Shown here piece after piece: positions 40,850 through 53,733 of a DNA stretch of 64,000 nucleotides. This DNA is from Lachnospiraceae bacterium (lineage in GTDB: Bacteria; Bacillota; Clostridia; Lachnospirales; Lachnospiraceae). Within the stretch, counting starts at the first letter, position 1, and every line of letters starts with the position of its first letter. The stretch is taken from positions 1 to 64,000 of the forward strand of contig JAILKC010000143.1 in assembly GCA_024694055.1 (NCBI GenBank). Direction: 5' to 3'. A model generated the notes under the pieces. It made no database searches. It saw only the letters and a program-made list of their open reading frames with translations, and was not told where the DNA came from. Both the position numbers and the translations under genes were made by a program.

Positions 40850-42022
40850 ATGGCAGAACAGAAAAGAGATTATTATGAAGTGCTGGGGGTCGACAGGAAT
40901 GCTGACGAAGCAGCGCTGAAAAAAGCATATCGTGTCCTTGCCAAAAAGTATCATCCCGACATGAATCCGGGTGACGCAGATGCGGAGAAGAAGTTTAAAG
41001 AAGCATCTGAGGCATACGCTGTCCTAAGCGATCCGGAGAAGAGAAGGCAGTATGATCAGTTTGGACATGCAGCCTTTGAAGGCGGAGCGGGAGCAGCCGG
41101 CTTCGGCGGTTTCGATTTTAACGGAGCTGATTTCACTGATATATTCGGCGATCTGTTCGGCGACCTATTCGGTGGCGGACGCAGAAGCAGCGGAGCAAGC
41201 AACGGCCCCATGAAGGGAAGCAATGTGCGCACGAGTGTGCGTATTACTTTCGAGGAGGCCGTATTCGGATGTGAAAAAGAGATCGAACTCACGGTAAAGG
41301 AAGAGTGTAAGAGCTGTAAAGGATCCGGAGCAAAGCCCGGGACCAGTCCTGTTACATGTGCCAAGTGCGGAGGAAAGGGTCAGGTTGTATTCTCACAGCA
41401 GTCATTCTTTGGAACGGTGAGAAACGTACAGACGTGTCCGGACTGTCAGGGACGCGGTAAGGTGATCAAGGAGAAATGTCCGGACTGTCATGGTACGGGT
41501 TATATCCCTATGAAAAAGCGCTTCGCTGTAGACATACCCGCGGGTATAGATAACGGGCAGTGTAAGAGACTTTCAGGACAGGGTGAACCCGGCATCAACG
41601 GAGGCCCCAGAGGCGATGTTCTTGTAGAAGTGATCGTGGGAAGACATCCTATATTCCAACGTCAGGACGTCAACATATTCTCTACGGTTCCGGTATCTTT
41701 CCCTGTAGCGGCACTTGGCGGAGAGATAGTCATCGATACGGTAGACGGAAAGGTAATATACGAAGTCAAGCCCGGTACGCAGACTGATACCAGAGTGCGC
41801 TTAAAGGGTAAGGGAGTTCCTTCGCTGCGCAATAAGAACATCCGTGGTGATCACTATGTAACATTGGTTGTTCAGGTTCCGGATAAGCTTTCGCACGAAG
41901 CAAAAGAACTTCTGATGAAGTTCGATGAAGCCAACGATGATTCATTGAACGCCGCGAAGAGATATACTGACAGCAAGAACAATGCGTCCGGCGGATCAAA
42001 AAAGAAAAAGAAGATATTCTGA
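40850..42022 (+). CDS. dnaJ: Molecular chaperone DnaJ
   Basis: J-domain [39 protein letters not shown] region, four CxxCxGxG zinc motifs. Confidence 0.98.
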   Translation: MAEQKRDYYEVLGVDRNADEAALKKAYRVLAKKYHPDMNPGDADAEKKFKEASEAYAVLSDPEKRRQYDQFGHAAFEGGAGAAGFGGFDFNGADFTDIFGDLFGDLFGGGRRSSGASNGPMKGSNVRTSVRITFEEAVFGCEKEIELTVKEECKSCKGSGAKPGTSPVTCAKCGGKGQVVFSQQSFFGTVRNVQTCPDCQGRGKVIKEKCPDCHGTGYIPMKKRFAVDIPAGIDNGQCKRLSGQGEPGINGGPRGDVLVEVIVGRHPIFQRQDVNIFSTVPVSFPVAALGGEIVIDTVDGKVIYEVKPGTQTDTRVRLKGKGVPSLRNKNIRGDHYVTLVVQVPDKLSHEAKELLMKFDEANDDSLNAAKRYTDSKNNASGGSKKKKKIF

Positions 42023-42061
42023 TCCGGGTCAAGTCGATCCCGGAATGGATAAAAAATGATA

Positions 42062-42097
42062 AAAGCCTGAGGTGATGATGGTCACCTTGGGCTTTAT
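42062..42097 (+). terminator. Intrinsic terminator after dnaJ
   Basis: AAAAGCCTGAGGTGATGATGGTCACCTTGGGCTTT imperfect hairpin. Confidence 0.65.
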
Positions 42098-42131
42098 CAG
42101 TTAATAAAAATATGGTAGAATAATTAAGATT

Positions 42132-43205
42132 ATGGATACACTCGTAGGAAGAATAGACAGAGAAGATATAGACGATAATATTCTAAAAAAAGGTGGAGAT
42201 ATTATAAGGGCCGGAGGCCTTGTGGCTTTCCCGACAGAGACCGTATACGGCCTCGGAGGAGATGCGCTTAATCCGGCTTCCAGCAGGAAGATATATGAGG
42301 CCAAAGGCAGACCGAGTGACAATCCACTCATAGTTCACATAGCTGATATCGGAGCGTTAGCGCGTATCGCTTCTATGAAGGATGAAGATTATTCTATTCC
42401 CGGAATTTACGATAAGGTAGTAAGACTTGCAGATTCATTCTGGCCTGGTCCGCTTACCATCATATTAAAGAAGACTGATGCTGTTCCGTATGAGACCACG
42501 GGAGGCCTTGATACGGTGGCTGTCAGGATGCCGTCCGATCCTATAGCGTTGGGACTCATAAGCGCTTCAGGCGGATATATAGCCGCGCCCAGTGCCAATA
42601 TATCAGGCAGACCGAGCCCCACCAGAATAAATCATGTCATTGAAGATATGGACGGCCGTATTGATATGATACTTGACGGCGGTGATGTGGATATCGGAGT
42701 AGAATCCACCATCGTAGATCTTACAGAAGACAGACCTGTGATCTTAAGGCCGGGAGCTGTAACGGCGGATGACCTTGGTACGATCCTCGGGAAGGTGTAT
42801 ACGGATCCGGCCTTGGCCGGGGATACGGACAAAGCACCCAAGGCTCCGGGAATGAAGTACAGGCATTACGCTCCCAAGGCTGACCTCACGATCGTCAAGG
42901 GAGATTCCGATAAGGTCATGGCTTATATCAATGAACAGGCAGCGATCAACAAGTCCAATCTTCTTAAAACAGGTGTAATCTGTGTTAATGAGCATTTACT
43001 GGATTATACGGCCACATCCGTCAAGTGCGTGGGCAGGAGTGACGACAGGGCGTTGACTGCGCATAAGTTGTATGCGATCTTGAGAGAGTTTGACGATGAG
43101 GATATGGATATTATCTATTCTGAAGCGTTTGACCCTGACGGTATCGGACAGGCTGTCATGAACAGACTGACGAAGGCTGCGGGGCATAAAATAATAGAAC
43201 TGTAA
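42132..43205 (+). CDS. L-threonylcarbamoyladenylate synthase (Sua5/TsaC family)
   Basis: LVAFPTETVYGLGGDALNPASSRKIYEAKGRPSDNPLIVHI and C-terminal Sua5 domain. Confidence 0.95.
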   Translation: MDTLVGRIDREDIDDNILKKGGDIIRAGGLVAFPTETVYGLGGDALNPASSRKIYEAKGRPSDNPLIVHIADIGALARIASMKDEDYSIPGIYDKVVRLADSFWPGPLTIILKKTDAVPYETTGGLDTVAVRMPSDPIALGLISASGGYIAAPSANISGRPSPTRINHVIEDMDGRIDMILDGGDVDIGVESTIVDLTEDRPVILRPGAVTADDLGTILGKVYTDPALAGDTDKAPKAPGMKYRHYAPKADLTIVKGDSDKVMAYINEQAAINKSNLLKTGVICVNEHLLDYTATSVKCVGRSDDRALTAHKLYAILREFDDEDMDIIYSEAFDPDGIGQAVMNRLTKAAGHKIIEL

Positions 43206-43221
43206 GGGAGGATATAAGGAG

Positions 43222-43653
43222 ATGAAAGTAGCGTTAGGCAGTGATCATGGCGGCTACACCATGAAAGAGCTCATTAAGGCTCATCTAAATGAGAGGGGGA
43301 TCGAAGTTAAGGACTGCGGATGCAATGACTTGAGTTCATGCGACTATCCCATATACGGCAAGGCTGCAGCCGAGGCGGTGGCAAAAGGAGAGTGCGACAG
43401 AGGCATAGTGGTATGCACCACAGGGATAGGCATATCGATAACAGCCAATAAAGTTAAGGGTATCAGATGTGCTCTGTGCAGTGAGCCTCTTTCGGCCAAG
43501 ATGACCAGACTCCACAATGATGCCAATATGCTTGCCATAGGCGGCGCTTTGATAGGCCCCAATATGGCATATGATATAGTGGATACTTTTTTGGACACAC
43601 CTTTTTCGGGTGAAGAAAAACATGTAAGAAGGATCAAATTGATCGAGGGTTAA
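43222..43653 (+). CDS. rpiB: Ribose 5-phosphate isomerase B
   Basis: [22 protein letters not shown]...[26 protein letters not shown]. Confidence 0.96.
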   Translation: MKVALGSDHGGYTMKELIKAHLNERGIEVKDCGCNDLSSCDYPIYGKAAAEAVAKGECDRGIVVCTTGIGISITANKVKGIRCALCSEPLSAKMTRLHNDANMLAIGGALIGPNMAYDIVDTFLDTPFSGEEKHVRRIKLIEG

Positions 43654-43672
43654 GAGGTTAGGAGGTATCAAA

Positions 43673-44302
43673 ATGGCAAAAGTAATGATCATGGATCATC
43701 CGCTGATCCAGCACAAAATCGGTTACATCAGAAGAGAGGACACTGGTACCAAGGATTTCAGACAGACGGTATCTGAGATAGCAATGCTGATATGCTACGA
43801 AGCCACAAGAGATCTTGAACTTGCTGACGTGAATATCAAGACACCTATCTGTGAGACCACAGTAAAGGAACTCAAGGGAAGAAAACTTGCAGTCGTTCCC
43901 ATATTAAGAGCAGGACTCGGAATGGTGGACGGCATGCTTACTCTTATTCCCACAGCCAAAGTGGGGCATATAGGTCTTTACAGAGATCCGGAGACACATA
44001 AGCCCGTTGAATACTATTGCAAGCTTCCGGCTGACAGCGCATCAAGAGAAGTATTTGTTGTAGATCCGATGCTTGCTACGGGAGGATCGGCTTCTGCTGC
44101 CATACAGATGCTTAAGGATAAGGGTTGTAAGAAGATTCACTTTATGTGTATCATCGCGGCTCCGGAAGGTGTAAAAGTGCTCCAGGAAGCACATCCGGAT
44201 GTGGATATATATATCGGAGCTTTAGATGAGAAACTTAATGAGAATGCATATATCGTTCCCGGATTAGGTGATGCCGGTGACAGAATATTCGGTACGAAAT
44301 AA
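43673..44302 (+). CDS. upp: Uracil phosphoribosyltransferase
   Basis: [40 protein letters not shown]...[16 protein letters not shown]. Confidence 0.97.
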   Translation: MAKVMIMDHPLIQHKIGYIRREDTGTKDFRQTVSEIAMLICYEATRDLELADVNIKTPICETTVKELKGRKLAVVPILRAGLGMVDGMLTLIPTAKVGHIGLYRDPETHKPVEYYCKLPADSASREVFVVDPMLATGGSASAAIQMLKDKGCKKIHFMCIIAAPEGVKVLQEAHPDVDIYIGALDEKLNENAYIVPGLGDAGDRIFGTK

Positions 44303-44321
44303 CCTATCATATGAGGTGATT

Positions 44322-44804
44322 ATGGGTAAAAGAGAGGACTACATCCGCTGGGATGAGTATTTTATGGGCATATCCAAACTGGCCGGTATGAGATCAAAAG
44401 ATCCCAATACGCAGGTGGGAGCCTGTATAGTAGGAGAGGATAATAAGATCCTTTCAATGGGTTACAATGGTTTTCCCAATGGCTGTTCCGATGAAGACTT
44501 TCCGTGGGAGAGAGACGGGGACATGCTTGAGACGAAATATGCCTACGTTACACACAGTGAGCTTAATGCGATCCTTAATTACAGAGGCGGATCTTTGGCA
44601 GGATCAAAACTGTATGTCTCACTTTTTCCGTGTAACGAATGTGCCAAGGCTATTATACAGAGCGGTATCAAGACCGTGATATATGACAGCGACAAATATG
44701 CAGGCACTCCGGGCAATATTGCGGCCAAGAGAATGTTTGATGCTGCGGGTATCGTATACAAGAAATACGAACCTTCCGGCAGGACATTGACGATAGAAGT
44801 ATAG
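44322..44804 (+). CDS. dCMP deaminase / ComEB-type cytidine deaminase
   Basis: SKDPNTQVGACIVGEDNKILSMGYNGFPNGCSDEDFPW...HSELNAILNY...LFPCNECAKAIIQSGI; start trimmed to MGKREDY. Confidence 0.94.
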   Translation: MGKREDYIRWDEYFMGISKLAGMRSKDPNTQVGACIVGEDNKILSMGYNGFPNGCSDEDFPWERDGDMLETKYAYVTHSELNAILNYRGGSLAGSKLYVSLFPCNECAKAIIQSGIKTVIYDSDKYAGTPGNIAAKRMFDAAGIVYKKYEPSGRTLTIEV

Positions 44805-44820
44805 AGGATTCGGTGATCGG

Positions 44821-45987
44821 ATGAGACTGCGATTGCTTAGATCTGTTGCGGGATGTGTTGCCGTAGCCGTTTTGTGTGCATCCGTGCCGGTAATTAATGT
44901 GCGGGCAGATATCGAAGATACCAAGGAGAAGATCAGACAGGCGGAAGAAGAGCATCAGGCTACCACACAGATATTAAGTGACACAAAAGATAATATTGAT
45001 TCCCTGAGTAATACCAAGGGCACTCTTGAAGGCCAGCTCCATCAGCTTAATGTGGAACTGGCTACTGTCAGTGATAATCTTGCCGAACTTGAAGATGCCA
45101 TCGAGGAGAAGGAAGAAGAGATCGAGCAGACTACTGCTGATCTTGAGGAGGCATTACGCATAGAGGAAGCTCAATATCAGGCCATGAAGCTTCGCATCAG
45201 ATTCATGTATGAGAAGCAGGAATTTACCTATGCGGATATGCTGTTTAACAGCAAGAGTTTTTCGGAGTTTCTGAATAAAAACAATTATATAGAGAAACTG
45301 TCGGAGTATGACAGACGTCAGTTGGATCGTTTTAAGGAGACCAGGAAGAACGTGGAAGACACCAAGGCCAAGCTTGAAGGCGAGAAAGCTGAACTTGATG
45401 CTTATCATGCGGAAGTTGCCGAACAACAGGCCATGGTAACCGGATATGTCAATGCGACGTCGTCAGAGATAGGGAGATACTCCAAGGAGATCAAGAATTT
45501 TGAAGCTGTAGCGGATGCCTATGCTGCCAAAGCGGCGGAAGAAGAGGAAAACATTGCGGCGCTCAAGAAACAGCTGGCAGAAGAGATAGCCATGTCCAAG
45601 CTGGCTGCACAGTCCAAATGGCGAGATATATCTGAAGTATCTTTCGAAGATGGAGACAGGATGTTACTCGCCAATCTGATATACTGTGAGGCCGGCAATC
45701 AGCCTTACGAAGGACAGTTGGCTGTAGGTGCCGTGGTAATAAACAGGGTGTTAAGCAGCGTCTATCCGGATACAGTGGTGGGCGTGATATATCAGTACAA
45801 GCAGTTTTCGCCGGTGGGAGACGGGCATCTTGCTCTTGCACTTGCGGAGGACAGAGCTACTTCAGCCTGTTATAAAGCGGCTGATGAAGCCATGAGCGGA
45901 CAGACCAATGTGGGCAATTGTGTATATTTCCGTACTCCCATTGAAGGTCTTTCGGGCATACAGATTGGGGCGCATATATTCTACTGA
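44821..45987 (+). CDS. Secreted coiled-coil (CwlO-like) plus SleB-type cell wall hydrolase
   Basis: Signal peptide, long coiled coil, Hydrolase_2 domain LLANLIYCEAGNQPYEGQLAVGAVVINRVLSSVYPDTV. Confidence 0.9.
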   Translation: MRLRLLRSVAGCVAVAVLCASVPVINVRADIEDTKEKIRQAEEEHQATTQILSDTKDNIDSLSNTKGTLEGQLHQLNVELATVSDNLAELEDAIEEKEEEIEQTTADLEEALRIEEAQYQAMKLRIRFMYEKQEFTYADMLFNSKSFSEFLNKNNYIEKLSEYDRRQLDRFKETRKNVEDTKAKLEGEKAELDAYHAEVAEQQAMVTGYVNATSSEIGRYSKEIKNFEAVADAYAAKAAEEEENIAALKKQLAEEIAMSKLAAQSKWRDISEVSFEDGDRMLLANLIYCEAGNQPYEGQLAVGAVVINRVLSSVYPDTVVGVIYQYKQFSPVGDGHLALALAEDRATSACYKAADEAMSGQTNVGNCVYFRTPIEGLSGIQIGAHIFY

Positions 45988-46004
45988 TTGGGGAGGAAAA
46001 GCGT

Positions 46005-46484
46005 ATGTATCCTACATTGTATCGCAAAAGAATTATACCGGACGAATGTGTAAAATTAAAGGACGATATAATTTTACATTGGGACGACGAGATGATCGTT
46101 ACCAAATGGAACACTCTTAAACCGCGCACGGATTTCCATCACGGCTATTCCCTGTATATGTTAAAGAAGGGGATCAAGGTAAGCAAATTCCTGCGTGAAG
46201 ATGATTCGCTGTTTTATTGGTACTGCGATATAGTGGAATATGAAGAAGATAAAGAACAGAACAATATGGTCGTAACGGATCTGCTTATCGACATCACGGT
46301 GGATGGAGAGGACAGGCTTAAGGTCTTGGATGTGGATGAACTCTGTGAGGCACTTGAGACCGGTCTTATCACGGACGATATGTTTCATACTGCGATCAAG
46401 AGATTTGGTACACTTGTGGCAGAGGCTCAGTCCGGTGAATTTTCGAAATATACGGATATTATTGAGAAATACATAGCCGACTGA
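46005..46484 (+). CDS. DUF402 domain protein
   Basis: RKRIIPDECVKLKDDIILHWDDEMIVTKWNTLKPRTDFHHGYSLYMLKKGIKVSKFLREDDSLFYWYCDIVEYE. Confidence 0.8.
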   Translation: MYPTLYRKRIIPDECVKLKDDIILHWDDEMIVTKWNTLKPRTDFHHGYSLYMLKKGIKVSKFLREDDSLFYWYCDIVEYEEDKEQNNMVVTDLLIDITVDGEDRLKVLDVDELCEALETGLITDDMFHTAIKRFGTLVAEAQSGEFSKYTDIIEKYIAD

Positions 46485-46533
46485 TCACTCGGCGAGAGTG
46501 ATGATGTTTTTTGTGTATTGTGTTTTCGATTTC

Positions 46534-46562
46534 TTTACACAGGATGGTTTTTCTTGTATAAT
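46534..46562 (+). promoter_or_regulatory. Promoter of the ATP synthase operon
   Basis: TTTACA-N17-TATAAT. Confidence 0.7.
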
Positions 46563-46591
46563 ATTGCTTAAAATGATGAAGGGAACAATGA

Positions 46592-46822
46592 GTGAAGGAA
46601 ACTAGGGGCAACAACATAAAGATACTTTCTTACATATCCCAGTTTGCCATCAATATGTTGGTTCCCATTTTTTTATGTTCCGCTTTGGGCTATTATATAG
46701 ACAATAAGATCGGTACTGACTTTTTCTTTATCCTTCTGTTTTTTGTCGGGGCTGCTGCGGGAGCCCGCAACATATATATTTTGGCGAAGAGAGAATACTC
46801 CGATGAAAAAAAAGACAGATGA
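46592..46822 (+). CDS. AtpZ/AtpI-family small membrane protein
   Basis: Two TM helices, LGYYIDNKIGTDFFFILLFFVGAAAGARNIYIL; first gene of atp operon. Confidence 0.8.
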   Translation: MKETRGNNIKILSYISQFAINMLVPIFLCSALGYYIDNKIGTDFFFILLFFVGAAAGARNIYILAKREYSDEKKDR

Positions 46823-47219
46823 GGAATTGGCTGCATTTATTGCCGGCATAGTGATATACGGAATATTATGTCAACTTACAGTTCTGTGGTTTGTTGATGA
46901 TAAGGCAGGATACAGTATGGGGCTCTGGGCCGGGATAGCAGTTGCATGCGGATATGCGTCGCACATCAGATGGTCATTGTGGCGCAATCTCACGATCAAT
47001 GCTGACAATGAACGGGCTGCCACTGCTTTTTCGTTAAAACACAGCGTGATAAGATATGCAGCTGTGATTGTGACATTGCTTCTACTGTGGTATTTTGGTG
47101 GCAATACTATGATGCTGGCGGGTTTTTTGGGTATTATGGGTGCCAAGGCCGGAGCATATATACAACCGATCGTGAAGAAGTTTTATGACAGATATATTGA
47201 CAAGGAGGTGGGTCTATGA
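46803..47219 (+). CDS. ATP synthase subunit I-like protein
   Basis: Four predicted TM helices between atpZ and atpB; start trimmed to MKKKTDEEL. Confidence 0.75.
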   Translation: MKKKTDEELAAFIAGIVIYGILCQLTVLWFVDDKAGYSMGLWAGIAVACGYASHIRWSLWRNLTINADNERAATAFSLKHSVIRYAAVIVTLLLLWYFGGNTMMLAGFLGIMGAKAGAYIQPIVKKFYDRYIDKEVGL

Positions 47220-47932
47220 TGCCGATATTGCTTGCGGCAGATGATGAAGTGGATTTTATGATACACGGCATCTTCTCCTATGATTTCTTCGGGCAGAAGG
47301 TGTGGATCACCACGACTCACGTAAGTACACTTATAGTCCTTATCACACTCATGATATTCATGTATGTGGCAGGAAGAGCAATGAAAAAGGGCAAGGAGAT
47401 TCCTGAAGGATTCCAGAATGTAGTGGAGATCATAGTGGAGAAACTTGACGGAATGGTCGAATCCACCATGGGATCCAAAGGAAGGAATTTCAGGAACTAC
47501 ATCGGTACCATTTTTATTTTCATCATATTCAGCAATATTTCGGGACTGTTAGGCTTGCGTCCGCCTACGGCTGATTATGGCACGACGCTTCCGCTCGGAC
47601 TGATCACCTTTACGTTGATCTTCATCACGAAGATCAGATATCAGAAGGTTTCGGGCTTCCTTAAGGGCCTGTGTGATCCTTGGCCGTTTTGGGCGCCTAT
47701 CAATGTCATAGGTGATGTGGCTGTGCCCATCTCGCTTTCGCTTCGTCTGTTTGCCAATATCCTTTCGGGTACGGTCATGATGGCTCTTATATACGGGCTG
47801 TTGAGCAAGATCGCTATCGTATGGCCGGCAGCGTTGCATGTATATTTTGATCTGTTTTCAGGAGCAATACAGACATATGTGTTCTGTATGCTGACGATGA
47901 CATACATAGCCGATGCTATGGGAGATAACTAA
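47216..47932 (+). CDS. atpB: F0F1 ATP synthase subunit A
   Basis: VPISLSLRLFANILSGTVMMALIYGLL, conserved a-subunit Arg motif. Confidence 0.97.
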   Translation: MMPILLAADDEVDFMIHGIFSYDFFGQKVWITTTHVSTLIVLITLMIFMYVAGRAMKKGKEIPEGFQNVVEIIVEKLDGMVESTMGSKGRNFRNYIGTIFIFIIFSNISGLLGLRPPTADYGTTLPLGLITFTLIFITKIRYQKVSGFLKGLCDPWPFWAPINVIGDVAVPISLSLRLFANILSGTVMMALIYGLLSKIAIVWPAALHVYFDLFSGAIQTYVFCMLTMTYIADAMGDN

Positions 47933-47959
47933 CATTTTTACTAAATGGAGGAATGGATT

Positions 47960-48214
47960 ATGGAATTCAACACAAACTTTATTCTCGGATGTTCGGCAAT
48001 AGGTGCCGGCCTTGCAGTTATAGCCGGTATCGGACCCGGTGTAGGCCAGGGTATAGCAGCAGGACATGCTGCATCAGCAGTCGGACGTAATCCCGGCGCC
48101 AAAGGTGATATCACGGGTACCATGCTTCTTGGTCAGGCCGTTGCGGAGACCACAGGTCTTTATGGTCTGCTTATAGCTATGATACTTATCTTTGTTAAGC
48201 CTCTGGCAAAATAA
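47960..48214 (+). CDS. atpE: F0F1 ATP synthase subunit C
   Basis: [62 protein letters not shown]. Confidence 0.98.
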   Translation: MEFNTNFILGCSAIGAGLAVIAGIGPGVGQGIAAGHAASAVGRNPGAKGDITGTMLLGQAVAETTGLYGLLIAMILIFVKPLAK

Positions 48215-48251
48215 AGCCTTCAGGTAATATCACGGAAAGGAGGCAAGAAGG

Positions 48252-48805
48252 TTGAATCTATATACTAATGCAGGTTATATACTTGCGGCAGCAGAAGAGA
48301 TGAGTCCGAGACTGTTCGACCTTGACATGCAGTTGTTGCATGATGCGCTTTTGACACTTATTGCGGTCATAGCACTGTTTTTCTTTGCATCATACTTCTT
48401 CTTCAATCCTGCGAGAGAATTCCTTAGGAAACGTCAGGAGAAGATCAAGAGTGAACTTGAAGAGGCTAAAGAGAATCTTGATCATGCCAGAGCTCTGAAG
48501 AGTGAATATGAACAGAAACTTCATGATATAGACAAAGAGGCGGAATCTATCTTAAGTGAGGCCAGACGTAAGGCCTTGGACAGCGAGGCTGCTACAATAG
48601 CCAAAGCCAAGGAAGAAGCTTCAGGCATCATAGCAAGAGCCGGTGTTGAGGCAGAGCTTGAGAAGAAGCGCGTGGCCGATGACGTCAAGAAAGAGATGAT
48701 CTCTGTGGCTTCTGCTATAGCAGGCAAAGTGATCGGACAGAACATGGATACGGAAGTTCAGAGCAAGCTGGTAGAGGATACACTAAAGGAGATAGGTGAT
48801 AGCAC

Positions 48806-48818
<13 letters not shown>
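48252..48818 (+). CDS. atpF: F0F1 ATP synthase subunit B
   Basis: TM helix plus charged coiled coil FFFNPAREFLRKRQEKIKSELEEAKENLDHARAL; TTG start. Confidence 0.93.
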
Positions 48819-50891
<2,073 letters not shown>

Positions 50892-50919
50892 CTTTTACAT
50901 GATTGGATGGTGATTATAT

Positions 50920-51789
50920 ATGGCGTCTATGAGAGATATCAAAAGACGTAGAAGCAGTATACAGAGCACCGGTCAGATCACAAAGGCTATGAAGCTTGTG
51001 TCTACTGTAAAGCTGCAGCGCACGAAGCAGGCGGCACAGAACAGTAAGGGCTATTTTGATTATATGTACCGCACGGTGAGTTCTATGCTTGCCAAAGCCG
51101 GACAGATCGAGCACCCTTATGTAAAAGGCAATGAGTCTGATAAAAAAGCGGTTGTTATGATTACCGGTAACAGAGGTTTGGCGGGAGGATATAATTCCAA
51201 CATAGTCAAGCTTGTTACAAGGGGTGATCTCAAAAAAGAAGACATGATCATCTATACGCTGGGTAAGAAAGGCAGGGAGGCCATGAACAGACACGGCTAC
51301 ACTCTTGCTGAGGACTACTCGACCATGATAGACGCACCGGAGTATGTGGATGCCATGAGATTATCGGCTACATTGCTCAGTGCGTACAGAGCCGGTGAGA
51401 TAGGTGAGATTTATCTGGCTTACACCAATTTTAAGAATACGGTGGTACATGAGCCTAAGCTTATGAAGCTTTTGCCGGTTGATAAGGCCGAGCAGATAGA
51501 GGGACCTGTTGAAGAAATACAGGGATCGGAAGCACCGATGAATTTTGAGCCTGAAGAGGAAGAGGCACTTGATATGATCATCCCCAAGTATGTGACCAGT
51601 ATCATATACGGCGGAATGATCGAATCCGTGGCCAGTGAGAACGGAGCAAGAATGCAGGCCATGGATAATGCGACTACCAATGCCGAAGAGATGATTGACA
51701 AGCTCACGTTGCAGTACAACCGTGCAAGGCAGGGTTCCATTACGCAGGAGCTTACGGAGATCATTGCCGGTTCACAGGCGCAGAGTTAA
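50920..51789 (+). CDS. atpG: F0F1 ATP synthase subunit gamma
   Basis: MASMRDIKRRRSSIQSTGQITKAMKLVSTVKLQ...RQGSITQELTEIIAGSQA. Confidence 0.98.
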   Translation: MASMRDIKRRRSSIQSTGQITKAMKLVSTVKLQRTKQAAQNSKGYFDYMYRTVSSMLAKAGQIEHPYVKGNESDKKAVVMITGNRGLAGGYNSNIVKLVTRGDLKKEDMIIYTLGKKGREAMNRHGYTLAEDYSTMIDAPEYVDAMRLSATLLSAYRAGEIGEIYLAYTNFKNTVVHEPKLMKLLPVDKAEQIEGPVEEIQGSEAPMNFEPEEEEALDMIIPKYVTSIIYGGMIESVASENGARMQAMDNATTNAEEMIDKLTLQYNRARQGSITQELTEIIAGSQAQS

Positions 51790-53211
<1,422 letters not shown>

Positions 53212-53232
53212 TACGCGATATTGGAGATACGT

Positions 53233-53640
53233 ATGGCAGAGGAAAACAGCAACATCTTTGATGTGAGGGTGATCACTCCCGACAGAACATTCTATGTGGG
53301 AGAGGCTACCATGGTTGAATTTAATACCACTGAAGGCGAGATCGGAATATATAAGAAGCACATTCCCATGACTGTCATCATCAAACCCGGTGTACTTACG
53401 ATCACCGGTGAGGAGGTGAAGAAAGCCGCATTACATTCAGGCTTTGCGGAGATATTGGGAGACAGCGTTACTATTCTTGCCGAAGTGATAGAATGGCCTG
53501 ACGAGATAGACGAGATGAGGGCGATGGCTGCCAAGGAGAGAGCAGAAAGACTTCTGTTAGAGAGAGATCCCAAGACAGATATTGCCAGGGTCGAGACTGC
53601 TTTGCAGAGAGCTATGGCTCGTATCAATGTGCTTCACTGA
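53233..53640 (+). CDS. atpC: F0F1 ATP synthase subunit epsilon
   Basis: FDVRVITPDRTFYVGEATMVEFNTTEGEIGIYKKHIPMTVIIKPGVLTI; start trimmed to MAEENS. Confidence 0.96.
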   Translation: MAEENSNIFDVRVITPDRTFYVGEATMVEFNTTEGEIGIYKKHIPMTVIIKPGVLTITGEEVKKAALHSGFAEILGDSVTILAEVIEWPDEIDEMRAMAAKERAERLLLERDPKTDIARVETALQRAMARINVLH

Positions 53641-53670
53641 TACGAATATTTGAATTTTGATTGTTGTAAG

Positions 53671-53700
53671 GACCATGCGCTTTTTGTGCATGGTCTCTTT
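53671..53700 (+). terminator. Intrinsic terminator of the atp operon
   Basis: GACCATGC-gctttttgt-GCATGGTC followed by TCTTTAT. Confidence 0.8.
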
Positions 53701-53733
53701 ATCACTGTATTATTAAGGAATGAAATTTAACGG

